64,000 bases of DNA from Sambucus nigra (lineage: Eukaryota > Streptophyta > Magnoliopsida > Dipsacales > Adoxaceae): the NCBI GenBank assembly GCA_949130495.1, contig OX422216.1:105965967-106029966 (forward strand), given 5' to 3'. How positions within the stretch are numbered: the stretch's first letter is position 1; every line of letters begins with the position of its first letter. The position numbers and the translations under genes are program-made. This document shows positions 10,032-21,613 of this stretch, piece after piece. The notes beneath the pieces are model-generated. The model searched no databases, was not told the DNA's origin, and worked only from the letters and a program-made list of their open reading frames with translations.

Positions 10032-11297
10032 ATCAGGTTCTAGTGTCCTTAGGATCTGTGCGGCTTTTGACGTTTCAGCTTAGCATTCTTTGATGTAGAG
10101 ACTTATGATAGGATTATTGTATTCCTCTACGTATACGAGTTACGTTCTCATGCTATCAAGTATAGTGAGGTGATTCATACACGAGTTCGGTTGGGCTTTG
10201 TATACCAAACATTCTTTGGGACGACCAACGAGGGCCATAGGAGAGTTGCAGGAGGAGAGGCTTAACATAAGACATAGGGTATTTTGGAAATGGTGATCGT
10301 GATAGGAATCACCTTGATTGTTGTTCAGGCCAGTGAGGATTGAATAATCACGCAGGAGCGATAGTCTCCTAAAGCACTGTTGTAGATAACGGTGGTACAA
10401 TTTCAGTCTCACCCAGCGTAGTCAGCAAAGGGTGGGGAAAGTGTGGAAGGACCCTTTTGGAAGGGCTATCTATAAGGATTCGAGTAGCAGAGTAGCGCGA
10501 TAAGTCAATGTGAGGAAATAACCCAAAGACAATTGTGTAGTGTGGTGTGCGGTGGCACCCATGACTAAATTTTAAATCAAATTTTTGGCCTAGTGGGGTG
10601 GTGTTGTAGTGGTAGGAGTCAGTCACCATAACCATGGAGAAATACCATAAATAATAAGAAATTTAGAGTGCGGTTTGACCGCAAATCTTCACATCATCCA
10701 TTTGAACCGGTAGGCAAAGGAGATTTCAGTACTTACTTCAAAAGGGCCGGACAGTGGTCGGACATAAGGGAAAGTTGAATTATGCAATAAACTTCGTACC
10801 CAATGAGGTGGATGCGGAGGTCAATAAGGGGTCCATGAGTTAATAATGGACTCGTGGGTAATACACAAGCGTGGATGGAAAACTCCGGCTAGGATGACTG
10901 GGGCTATAATCATCAAGGTAGTATGTTTTTGATTTGATATTAATACTTCTGTGAGAAGGAAGCCAAGGGAGGTGGAATATATGACCAAAAGGAAAGATCG
11001 TATTTAGCAGTGCTAGTGAGGCACCATAAGGGGATACCCAGTAATGGAACCAATTTATATGATTTAGATCAATGAAATTCTTATCGAGTGACGGTGGATT
11101 CAATCAGGGTCTTCGAGGCCAGCAACAAGTACCATGGGGCCAGTGAAGCCACAGGGACAACGAGGGTATCAATCAGGGTAAAGTCTACCAAGTACGAGTG
11201 TAGGACAACCCCCATATGGACATTGGGACCAGAGACAGGGGATTGACATAGGTAAGTGTCTTATGTGTGGAAAGTGGGACCACAACAATTTATATTG
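10032..11297 (+). pseudogene. gag: Wrecked Ty3 (chromovirus-like) leader and gag remnant
   Basis: Internal region after the PBS with no long frame. From about 11098 a Gly/Gln-rich stretch is readable across frameshifts and stops. It leads to the start of a zinc knuckle, GKCLMCGKWDHNN (about 11252-11290), with C-X2-C-X4-H in place and a stop where the fourth Cys should be. This resembles the C-terminus of plant Ty3 gag. Everything after it is replaced by LINE 1. The minus-strand ORFs here have no recognisable features and look like chance frames. Confidence 0.55.
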
Positions 11298-11543
11298 ATC
11301 CTTATGTAGGGGGTAGGGTATGCCCTACTCCTACGTTTTCATTTGTTTTCCCCCCATAGGGTATGCCCCTAAGGTTTCTAGGAGTCTCCCCTCCTCTGGC
11401 TTGTAATTGGTCTTTTGTCTTTATATACTTAATGTTTCCCCAAAAAAACATCCTTATAGGCCAACCCCATGAGGAAGAAAACAACGGTCACAAAGAACCA
11501 AAGCCCCAACAACCCTACAAACAAACCCTACTCAATGGCATTC

Positions 11544-14500
11544 TCATGGATACCCCAGTTCATGCATGCCATCCAGTTGACAAAATTCCTTCTCCCTTTC
11601 CTACATGTCATGGCCCTAGATATAATCATACCCTCAATCTCCTTAACCAAGGTGGCAACACTTTTAGCATAAATCTTGAAGTGTCTCGCATTTCTGTCCA
11701 TCCAAATGCAGTAGAGAGTTGTAGAAAATTAATTTCTTCTAGCACGATTATAGAGGTTGGAACCACCATAGTTAGTATAAGAATGCTACACCTCACCCTC
11801 CCGGTCCATAGGTTCACGATACTCCTGGTTTTTGAATCTAACCTCCTCCCAAACCTCCCTGGTAACCTGGCATTCATTGAACAAGTGGGAAATGGACTCG
11901 ACTCTAGCATTGCAAGTACATCACATATTATCCTTAGAGATGCCCCAACTGAACAGTTTATCTATCGTGTGTAATGCCTCCCTCATAATCAGCCACAAGA
12001 TAAAGGCACACTTTGGAATACTATCCTTATTCCACACCCAATTATGCCAGAACATGATAGGCTAACAAGGCGTAAGCACCTCATAGGCAGAACTAATAGT
12101 GAATTCGGGCTGGTTGGGGGTCCAAACAACCTCATCCCTAGTTTCCTGTCTAATGCAAGGCAAAATTGCATTCCTAATTTCAAGGAGCTCCCAAGTAACC
12201 GTTCTAATCCAGTTCCATCTATTCCCAGTGATACAATCTGCCACCTTAGCCAAATGGTAGCTAGCAGCATCGTAGATGACTCTATCCCCATATAGGGGTT
12301 GCAACGGCCCCTGGGGGTGACAATTATCAGGCCATAAGAACGTATCCCTTCCATTACCAATGTTTCACTTGATAAGCGAATTGATAAGATATCTAAGCTT
12401 CATCATCTTCCTCCAACACCAGGAGGTGTCACTTGCAGTATTGATGGCCCAGAGACTCCTTCTTTTGAGGTTATAAACATGACACCACTTTACCCACAAA
12501 CAATCCTTCTTACTATCGAGGCTCCAAAGCATCTTCAAAATAGCAGCCACATTCCACCTATCAATGCATTTAATATGCAACCCCCCATTAATGTATCTAT
12601 CACACAAGTCCACCCAAGGAATCTTAGCACCCGTGTGCTTTTGATCTGAGTCGGTCTAAAGAAAATCCTTCATAAGCTGCTCAATTATTTTGATAACCCC
12701 CTTGGGCAAGATAAAAAGAGAAGACCAATACACTTGGATCCCAAATAACACAGACTTAATAAGTTGTAGTCTCCCCGCGTAGCTTAGAAACTTATTGGTC
12801 CAACACTTAATTCTAGCAATAATCTTGTCAATCAGCCTATCACAATCCTCCCTTTTAAGCCTCGAAGTGACAAGAGGCACACCCAGGTACAAGAAAGGGG
12901 GTTGCTATGCTTGAAACCCAAAATGTTCCTGATATGATTAATACCCTCCTCATCAATTCCAGAACTGTAAAAGCAACTTTTATTAAGGTTAGCTTGAGGC
13001 TAAAGATACTGCAGAAATCATCCATAACCTCTCTAGCAATAGTGCACGAAGAAAAGTCCATGCCACATAAAATAATCACGTCATCCGCAAAGCATAAATG
13101 GTTTAGCCCCACCTCCTTCCATCTAGGATGGAAAGTAAACTCTGGGACAACGCTGACTCTATCCATGATGCAAGCGAAAGTATCCATAACCAGCAGGAAG
13201 AGGTAAGGTGAGAGAGGATCACCCTGTCTCAAACCTCTTCTACCCTCAAAAAACCCATGGAGGTTCCCATTCAAACTAATAGAGAACCTCATATTTGAAA
13301 TGCACTCCTTAATCCAGCCAACATAAACACTGGGAAACCCTAAGTGGACCATCAGCTTGATAAGGAATTCCTAACTCACAGTGTCATAGGCCTTCATCAG
13401 GTCAATCTTAAGAGTGCATCTAGGGGTTCTGAGAACCCTATGGTAGTTCCTCATAATCTCTTAGAGTAAAAGAATATTATTCGAGATGGTCCTAGCCTTC
13501 ACAAAAGAAGCCTGAATCGGGTTGATTAGATGAGGAAGGAACATCTTCATTCTATTGGCAAGGACCTTCTAAATGCACTTGTAAATGGTGTTACAACAGA
13601 AAATAGGCCTAAAGTCTTGCATACCAGAAGGAGTAGAGACCTTAGGAATGAGGGCCAAAGTCGTACAGTTTCACTATCTAGGGAGGTAGCTGCAACTGAA
13701 GAAGAATTTAATGGCCTCACACACATCACTACCAACCATCTCCCAATTCATCTTGAAAAAATACGCATTGAACCCGTTCGAACCCGGGGCTTTATCTGAC
13801 CCAATAGAAAACATAGCCTCCTTAATCTCAAGGTCTGTAATAGGGATGCATAATGCAACAACCTCGAGATCACTGATTCTCTTATAAATATTCCCAAAAA
13901 GGATTGGATCAGGGTCATCATAATTACCCCTATTACCCAGAAGATCACTGAAAAACTCAATCACCTTGTTGGCCACATTTTTCATGCCTTCTATCCTCAT
14001 TCCATTCTCATCCTCAATGCAAATGATTTTCCTTATAGCAGTAGCTTGGTTAGCCTTCTTATGGAAGAAGGAATTATTCCCATCACCTAATTGGAGTCAC
14101 TTGGCCCTGGACTTTTACTTATAAAAACACTCTTCAACACTTCTCAACTCCAGGTACTGAGCCAAATTGATCTTCTCGTCTCTTTGAAGGCACGGATTAC
14201 CCCCATTAATGCCCAACCTAGTTTGTGCCTCATCCAGTAAAGCCTTTGACTCCACAACTCTGTTGGATATTTTGATATATAACTTCTTGTCAAAACCCAT
14301 CAGGTGAGCCTTGAGAATTTTCATCTTCTTACTTAACCTGATCATCACATTACCACAGTCTCCCTGCCAAGAATCCGTGAGGACCCCTTGAAAATCAGCA
14401 TAGGCCATCCAAAAGTTTAAGAATTTGAATGACTTAGGTCTTCTAGGTTCTTGGGGGGATAACAAAGTCATAATCGGGCAGTGGTCAGACACACTGTGGG

Positions 14501-15170
14501 GAATAACTGTAGCATGAGACTCAGGAAACTCAGCGGACCAAATATCATTATGCATAACTCTATCCAACCTAGATTGGACATTGTCACTGCCGTCATATTT
14601 TTTATTCCATGTGAACCATAACCCATTAGTTATCATATCCTTAGCATGGATATCATTCATGCATTGGTTGAACACCGTTGATGATTCCTCATCAATACCA
14701 TGCAACCCTTTCTTCTCTTCTTGGGTTCTCACCACATTGAAGTCCCCCATTAAAACCCATGGATGTCCAAAACTGCACCCACTATTGTGTCTCAAAAAAT
14801 CCCACAAAGGCAATCTATTAATAGGAAAGTTCTCTCCACATATGAAGGAAGCAAAAAAGTACTTATTACTCCAACATATATCAACTTTTCAAAGCATGGC
14901 TTGAAGGTGTGACTCAATTAAAGTCACAGCTACACTGTGGGGATTCCACCCCATAATAACTCTGGACACTCCTCCTCCACTAGGACAGTTATCAAGACAG
15001 TCCCAATGAATGAAACATTTATTCTTAATGTTATACATATTCGACCTTCTAACTTTAGTTTCAAGTAGACATACCACGTTAAGCTGCTGGTCTCTAATCA
15101 ACTTAATAACTTCACGCTTCTTTTGAGGGGAGTTGATTCCCCTAATATTCCATGATCTAATCTTGATCAT
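11544..15170 (-). pseudogene. LINE 1 ORF2: endonuclease-reverse transcriptase, broken
   Basis: Starts MIKIRSWNIRGINSP (apurinic-type endonuclease, box WNIRG). Later endonuclease boxes are GDFNVV (about 14745) and SDHCPI (about 14480). The RT follows in pieces: SDKAPGSNGFNAYF (13674-14000 frame), GLRQGDPLSPYLFLLVMD and the catalytic FADD box (12855-13352 frame), then LGVPL and GRLQLIKSVL (12656-12892), a conserved post-RT domain (12365-12613) and a zf-RVT-like end. The reading frame changes at least five times. The terminal region aligns with the end of LINE 2 ORF2; the last stop near 11544 is inferred from that alignment. Confidence 0.85.
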
Positions 15171-16850
15171 CGACCTTTGGAACCCTTACCCTTCTTCTTA
15201 CTCCTCCTTACTGAAACCACCTCTTTATTCCCATCCTCCTTGTGTTTTTTTGCAAGTTCATCCACTAACATAACCCTTCTAGCAAGGGTAGTGGGTTCAG
15301 GAGTTGAATCATATTCATTGTCAAAGTCCATGACATTGAACGCATTAGAAAGTTTGATGGCGGGAGAGGCTACACAATGAGTTCCAGAATCACGTTCGGG
15401 TATAGCCTCCCATCTGTTAACATTAACGATCACCTCCTGAGGTAAACTGGTGGTGGGAGAGTCCACCTGCTGAACTGGAGCACTCTTATCTATCCCTATC
15501 GCTTTGGCAACCAAACCAGAAGTTTCCCCTTTCTCATAAGTTCCTATGGATTTGGCCTTCATATTCTTAGGTACCTGGGTCCATTCTGCACCATCAGCAC
15601 TCTTTTCAATCGCGGCTCTAGTGCCTATATCCTATGGTTGATCTCCTACATTAGCTTTGGTGTAGGTACTACTATTGTGTTTGAACACGAGACAATTAGG
15701 GAAAGAGGGGGGCTTAGCTTGAAACTCAATCCTCACCAGGGCGATATCACCATCTTCCATAATGACATTTACAAAACTCGGATAAGTCTTTTTGGCCTCA
15801 ACTTCAATGCAAATGCAACCGAGCTGGTAATGTAGCTGAGCCCTTCCTATAACTATAACTGCATCAGAATATCGTGAAACTTCATCCATATGGGTATATT
15901 CTTCAATGTTTCTTTATGGAAACTAAAGTTGGCTTGCCATTTCTTTAGTAATATGGTCATCCCAGCAAAATGCCAAGGACCATTATCCAATACCTCATCT
16001 CTCTAAGTAGGGTTATCAAAGAGGAAGAAATAAAAACCATTATCATGAGCAATGACCCTTATAATGCTGAACTTTCCCACATTTTGGTTGCAACATTGTT
16101 CACATAGGAGAAAGGAAGCTTTTTCCCAAGAAAATACCCAACCATGTTGTTCTTCCAATGTCCATGTCCCCCTTTAGAAACCTCAGTTGGAGGTTTAACA
16201 CTGATAATGGAGTCCACCATGGACGGTTGGTGGTAGGTTAGTTTGAGCTTAGGTTTCTTTATCTCTGTAGCAACAGAGCTCCAGGTCCTAGCCTTTTACG
16301 CTATAATAAGATTTTAGTGGCAGGTAGGTACGATAAGGGGAGTTTTACCTTTAGCAATATCCTCTGACATGACGTCTAGTTGCACCACACCCTTACTATT
16401 ACAGGTACCATTAATCCTTGTGCACTTACCATCCCCCTTTACAGAGACTGACTCCTCCACTAACTCCGTTACCATCGTCATAGCTGAGCCCACAGCACCA
16501 ACCAGACTGAACCCAGTTGAAAGAGAAGCGTGGATACCAGAAAAGGGTTGAGATGCGGTTGAAATCTCCAATGACATCACACCACTCCTGATGATATCTT
16601 CTTTCATAAAACCCTTTTTATGAAGGAATCTAAGGTAAAGATTATTCTCCTCGTCTATGGCTCTTATACACTCTGCATCGGAAGTAACAGTGGAGTTTCT
16701 AGAATTATTATCCATAATGGTTTGACCAACAACGGCTCCACCACTAGGGGATATAGTAGTTGGTCCACCAACCATCGTGACATCCGAAACCTGACCCTCT
16801 TCAACATCAAGAGAAGCCTCCAGAAAGGAGGGAGGAGGTGGGGGTGACAT
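15167..16850 (-). pseudogene. LINE 1 ORF1 (DUF4283-type RNA-binding protein), broken
   Basis: Begins at 16850 with a Pro/Ser-rich start (MSPPPPPSFLEASL) and reads 178 residues before a stop at about 16314. The frame is then broken, but homologous text continues, including a DUF4283-like stretch with FLGKKLPFSYV (about 16140). The last 131 codons (15562-15167) are open and end in a basic tail, SKKKGKGSKGR. ORF1 proteins of plant L1 elements bind element RNA. LINE 2 ORF1 (47019-48646) has the same plan, including a stretch related to NNLYLRFLHKKGF. Confidence 0.78.
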
Positions 16851-16873
16851 CTTAGAAGAGGTGGTGGTGGGTT

Positions 16874-18010
16874 AGGAAGCCTCTAGTATATAGCCCCGAC
16901 GTTCTTGAGGCTGAAGGACATTACCTTGTAGAAATACGTAGCTTTGTCCGTGATGAACGAGATATTCTTGGCATCGGATGGGTCCATTAATATATGATTG
17001 TAACCCGAATACACGTCCATAAAACTTAATAATTCATGCCCAGTCGTGGCGTCAATCATTTGGTCCATTCTCGATAGAGGGAAGCTATCTTTGGGGCATG
17101 CCTCATTCAAGTTTGTGATGTCAACACACATCCTCCATTTTTCATTGGCCTTTAGAAAAATGACAGCATTGGCTAACTACTCTGGTTAAATAACCTCTCT
17201 GATGAAGTCAGCCTTCTTTAACTTCACCTAGTCTCTTATAACTTCGTATTTCTCCCTGGAGTATATCCTCCACCTTTGTCTAACTGGTTTAGCTCCCTCA
17301 TCCACATTCAATTTATTACAGAGGACCTTCGGATTAGTTCCCTACATATCTTCATAAGTCCAAGCAAAAATTTTCTCTCTCCCCCTTAGGAGTTTGATCA
17401 ACTCTTCTTTAATCTCTTTCTTTAAGGCCTTATCAACTTGAACAATTTTTTCGGCTTTTACTCATTGAGGATGATGGATTCTACCTCCTTAGAGGCCTCT
17501 CCTATTTTCAACTTCTTCTCGTCTCTAGGGTCGAGAGTGTCTATGTTGTAAGTGGTGGTGTCCCTCTTATACGCCTCTCTCTCCTCAGCTGAATTGAAGT
17601 AGCATTCGTGTGCCTCAACCTAATTACCTTGAGCTTACCCTACTCCATAACGAGTTTGTAATTTTATCATTTGGTGAATTATTGAGGGCATGACCTCAAA
17701 TTACTTGAGGGATACTCGCCCCATAATTCTGATGTAGGTTGAATAGACGTTCTCATTCATCATGAAGAAATTGATCTTCTTTGTGAGGCATCTCGCCAAG
17801 TTTCTCCTATGTTGACCTCCATCTCATAAATCCCCAAAGGGTGTATTTCTCTCCACTAAAGCCAATTAGTGGTTGATGATATGGGACAAGCCTCTTCTTG
17901 CTTATTCCCAGGCTAGTGAAACAATCCCAAAACATTATGTTGGTCGAACTGTCACCGTCGATCAGTATCCTAGGGACATCATATCCGTGTACTCTAGTGG
18001 TGATCACCAT
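16874..18010 (-). pseudogene. pol: Tat protease and truncated reverse transcriptase
   Basis: The protease piece (18010-17807) has ILIDGDSSTNIMFW, where related proteases have DGGSS, so the Asp is present and the next residue is changed. It is followed by a poorly readable linker with many stops (17806-17132). The RT begins at 17131 with CVDITNLNEACPKDSFPL and contains FMDVYSGYN with the first catalytic Asp. The frame meets a TAG where Gln is usual (about 16886) and ends at the LINE junction, so the YVDD box and everything beyond are lost. Confidence 0.8.
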
Positions 18011-18038
18011 AGGGTCATAATGTGGAGCTAAGATACCC

Positions 18039-19460
18039 TTAAAAGTCCATTCTCAAAAATTCGATCACCAACGTATTCATATATACTTTCTTTCTCTTAC
18101 TTGGCTTTAAATCAACACCAGTCGAGTTGACTAGCTTCGGCTTGGGGACAACATTGGTTTCTGCTATATGATCTTTATGGTCGGCTATATCTTTACCATC
18201 ACTAGACAAACCGCCACATATCATTTTCACATCATGAGAAATACAATGTAGTCGACCCTTGGGATTAGTTTTCTTCGATGGGAGGTCAGGGTCAGCCTCA
18301 TCATCATAATCTGATGCATCATCATCCTTATTCACGGGATCATCAGGTTTACACCTGTCTTCTCTTCTCTTTAGACTATCATCTCGGTCACCCCTTTTAT
18401 CCACATACTTTATCAGTTTCCCTTACTTCAGCATCTTTTCTATTTTATCTTTCAGTATGAAGCATCTGTTAGTGGTATGGCCATGGTCTTGGTGGAATTC
18501 ACACCATTTACTTTTGTCCCTCTTGTAAGGAGGGGCTTTTAACTTCTCGAGCCACCTAGGAGATCGGCCATTCTTTATCTCATTCAAGATTTGGTCTGAG
18601 CGGACCGTTAGTGGGGTGTAGTCAGAAAACTTATCATCCGCTGACCTCGTCTTACCGTCTTTACCCTTTGGCTTCTGAAACTTACTTCCACTACTTGCTC
18701 CTTTATCATCGTCTCCCTTGGTATCTATTGCCTCCTCTGAATTCATGACCTTTTTGGCCATAGCCAGTAGTTCAATGATGGTTTTTGGAGGAACCTTGGC
18801 TAGCTTCCCGAGGAGATTTTCTTTTGCAATCCTCCCATCAGGGCGGTCATAGAAGTATTTTCTTCATAGTCTTCAACCTATAATTTCTCCTTATTGAAGC
18901 GGGCTATATACTCCTTTCAGGTTTCGTTATTTCCTTGTCTTCTTCTTCCTGGGCTTCACTTCGAAGCAAAAATTATGTATGAAACTCTCTGCCAACTGCT
19001 TGAAATTTTCGATAGTGTTTTTGGGGAGAGAGGTGAACCACACATGAGCAGCACCTGTAAGTGTGCTAGAGAAGGCCTCACATCTCATCTCGTTTGAGAC
19101 CGAGTAGATTTTGGCTGCAGATTAATAGATCTCAACATGATGGAAGGGTTTAGTGCTCCTAATGTATTTCGGAGTGACTGGCTTGAACTTAGCCAGGGTT
19201 AGATAACTTAAAATCTTTATAACAAAGGGGGAGCCTTTAGTGTAGCCACTCTACAAGGGGGGTCTCGACTCTTCAGTATATCCTCGGTCTTGTCTTCTAA
19301 CCATTATATGGAAACATTCCAAGGCGTGTCTGCCATAATTTCTATCTCTCCATTATTCAAAACAACATTATCTCCAGTCCCTTCTCTCTCCTTCGAGCGA
19401 ACTGAGGGATCACTGCCATCCATTATTTATCGGTTGTTGACCTCACATTGATCCTCCTCT
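18039..19460 (-). pseudogene. gag: Tat-lineage gag, broken
   Basis: The core reads in pieces from about 19200 (TPKYIRSTKPFHH, LTGAAHVWFTSLP, ENFKQLAESF), matching the retrotransposon-gag domain of Tat elements. An open 112-codon frame (18761-18423) follows, with a Lys-rich region and the motif EFHQDHGHTTNRCFILK, the usual Tat gag ending. After a stop, a 121-codon acidic frame (18404-18039) leads to the protease. The gag start was not identified; several stops lie upstream. Confidence 0.72.
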
Positions 19461-20223
19461 CGCCCTTGTTAGGGTGTACGTTCGTCACATCAATCATTCC
19501 TCCTACAACCAGTAAAACTTCAAGATCTGGAGAGAAGGTTTCTCAAATCACCTCCTAGGCCCAATCTATCAAAGGCTGACCCTTTGCTTAGCCTATCCAA
19601 AGTTGATGCCCGTGGCTAATAGTCTCGACTGGCCTTTGACTGTATTCTCTACTGGGCTGAAGCAGATGTACACTGTATTCAAAAATATGATAAGGATCCC
19701 AGCGTCCCATATCGTCCTCCTTATCACGATGGTCGTCCTTGTATTCTTGACCTCGCCTCCACAGGCATAAACGCCTTGGGTCGACCACGTATCTATGTCT
19801 TTGTTAAGGAGGGAGATCATTTTGTGGAGCCTGGGGTTGACCTTAGCTATCGGATCCTAAAGGCCTTCTTTGGTGACCGGAGTTATCATCTCATCTCCAG
19901 AGCCAATGGGTCTTATCAGGACGTTCTGACTAAATGCGATAAGTTGCTCTTAGATCTTTTATCGGTTGGTTCCCAGTGAGAGCAGCGTCGTTGCCACGTT
20001 AGCCATTTTTGATTGAGGTAGGGCTTGGCTAGAGATTGGACCAATGCCTAGAGGCAGTTCAGAGGCCATTTCACTGGTGTACTGGAAGAGCTAAAAACTG
20101 GAGAAAAGCTTGAGAGGCTCAACAGGAACTCTTCATTGCCAAACTGGAGTGGAGCTGAATCACCACCAAAGAATTCAGCGAACGCAAGACAAGTAAGGAG
20201 GAGGAAGAAGAGACACTTCATTT
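19461..20223 (-). other. Tat leader / gag N-terminal region, unreadable
   Basis: Between the PBS and the recognisable gag core. Short minus-strand frames such as 20236-20048 overlap the PBS and are unlikely to be translated. I see no motif I can name. Confidence 0.45.
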
Positions 20224-20238
20224 CCACAGACGACACCA
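20224..20238 (-). other. Primer-binding site of Tat element
   Basis: The minus strand reads TGGTGTCGTCTGTGG, close to the TGGCGCCGTCTGTGG PBS typical of Tat/Ogre elements. The LTR end (CACTATCA) lies three bases upstream. Confidence 0.75.
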
Positions 20239-20241
20239 GAT

Positions 20242-20334
20242 TGATAGTGTCAAATACGGTACCACTAAGTAATTATAAATATGTAACAATGGAGTATGAA
20301 CAAATATATAAATTAAATGAACATATATATAAAT
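20242..20334 (-). repeat. Tat 5' LTR, last 93 bp only
   Basis: Sequence from the PBS side to the Copia LTR junction. On the minus strand it ends ...GACACTATCA before the PBS. The rest of the LTR is absent. Confidence 0.6.
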
Positions 20335-21613
20335 TGTTGGAACACGAGGTCCCCCAATTTTAGATGCTTTACTCCAAAACGTAACTTCCTTTTAGAGATG
20401 CGGAAGCGAAAGATGGTTCAGTTGAACAAATTAACAAATTTTAATTTATTTTAAACTAACTTAATTCAACTCAAGTCCTAGAAATTTACCTAAGTCATAT
20501 TTTCAATATTACCAAACTAGGCCAAATCAATTTTATCAAATTAAGTGAAGACTTGAATTAAATTAACATAAACATTACCGAAATTAATTTAGCACCAAAT
20601 TAAGTAAGTAGGGACTTAAACCAAATTTTATCTTTTTACCTAAGCATGCATTCTAGGTGAGTTTTGCAAAAGATAAAATAAACAATGAATCACTATGCCG
20701 CGATGTATGAGGAAAAACCCACAACGGGAAAAAACCTCGGACGATCCTAGCCTCAAATCCACTAAATACGATTTTACAAGTACAAGACACGGAAGACTTA
20801 CAACACTCGACTTGACTCCGTCCAAGAGCCGACGCTCCTTCTTACACATACCTCTTTCTAGCGGATAACCATTGAGCTCCACCGTGGTCTTGGAATCCAC
20901 CGATTGGACTTTTTGGTCATCGCCACCCGAACAAGGAGCCTTTCTCCAAGTGGGTTAGTCAAGGAAAACGAGCTTCTTCTTTGGGGGATGTAGAAGTAAG
21001 CCCAAACTCTTTTCTTCTTAGGTAGAAAAGTGAGCCAATGGTTCCAAACGCTCCAAGCAAGATATATATACGGTATCTTGGAATAAACAAACTATTGGGT
21101 GTAAACAAAAGTGTTTAAACGATTTTTCTTTGAAAAATGAACACTCAAACTTGAACTTTTTCTTAGGAAAGTTGAACTCTAAAAACTCTCTCTAGGAGAT
21201 GGAATTTTGGGAAAAAGTTAATCCAAAAATGTTGGTTACCACACTAATAAAATCTGGCAAGAGATAGTGGGGTAAAGCAGTGGGAAAAATTGTCAAAAAC
21301 TGTCCAAAAATTTTCCTGCCAAAACTCGTTCGAACAACTTTTCGTTCGAACGAATTTACTAACAAGGTTCCAGAATGAAAAAAGGAAAATCGTCAGAAAT
21401 CTCATTCGAACGACCTGGCATCTCGTTCGAACGAGATGTCAGTTCGTTCGAACGACCTGAAAATCTCGTTCGAACGAGATTCCAGTGTGGATCGAACGAC
21501 ATGTCAGAAAAATGAAATATTATATTTAAGCCCAAAATTTTTTATGGAAAGTTCTAAAAAATATTTTTCTGAGTAAAACAAAGTCATTAAAACAAAGTCC
21601 TTGTATTTTTTTG
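20335..21613 (-). repeat. Copia LTR (gag-only family), truncated, reversed
   Basis: The reverse complement ends ...GTTCCAACA at 20335, matching the LTR interior of copy 1 at its CCAACA (1091 and 6401). Here this is the true end: the next bases are Tat LTR sequence, and neither the fossil PBS nor the CTCTCRTTTTCA extension is present. It holds a dense palindrome cluster (21326-21510). The LTR start is missing, cut at about 21613 by the Athila-related element. No internal region is attached, so it is a solo or 3' LTR. Confidence 0.8.
21326..21510. repeat. TTCGAA-centred palindrome cluster in Copia LTR
   Basis: At least six palindromes or near-palindromes of the form (T)CGTTCGAACGA in 185 bp, for example near 21341, 21421, 21442 and 21463. 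The same motif clusters in all other LTRs of this family (31-60, 5130-5330, 50180-50420, 55835-56090). Confidence 0.9.

Larger units (their letters stand above)
11298..16873 (-). mobile_element. LINE 1: L1-type non-LTR retrotransposon, nearly full length
   Basis: Read on the minus strand: a short 5' leader, ORF1 (16850-15167), ORF2 (15170 to about 11544) with endonuclease, reverse transcriptase and a zf-RVT-like tail, and a 3' region to about 11300 without a clear poly-A. ORF1 and ORF2 overlap by ATGA. Several frameshifts and stops break both. The left flank is a plus-strand Ty3 gag remnant, the right flank the RT of a minus-strand Tat element, and I see no target-site duplication, so one or both edges have been rearranged. 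The 3' edge is approximate. Confidence 0.85.
16874..20334 (-). mobile_element. Tat-lineage Ty3 retrotransposon, 5' part only
   Basis: On the minus strand: the last 93 bp of a 5' LTR (20242-20334), a PBS (20224-20238), leader, gag (about 19460-18039), protease (about 18010-17807) and the start of RT, cut in mid-RT by LINE 1 at 16874. Lineage is inferred from the RT wording (CVDITNLNEACPKDSFPL) and the gag ending EFHQDHGHTTNRCFILK, both characteristic of Tat/Ogre-type elements. The Copia LTR at 20335 cuts its LTR. The rest of pol, integrase and the 3' LTR are absent from the window. Confidence 0.8.

Noticed and set aside
21326..21510. CRISPR-like array from the repeated TTCGAACGA motif
   Set aside because: Repeats are too short, spacing is irregular, the genome is eukaryotic and the motif lies in an LTR.
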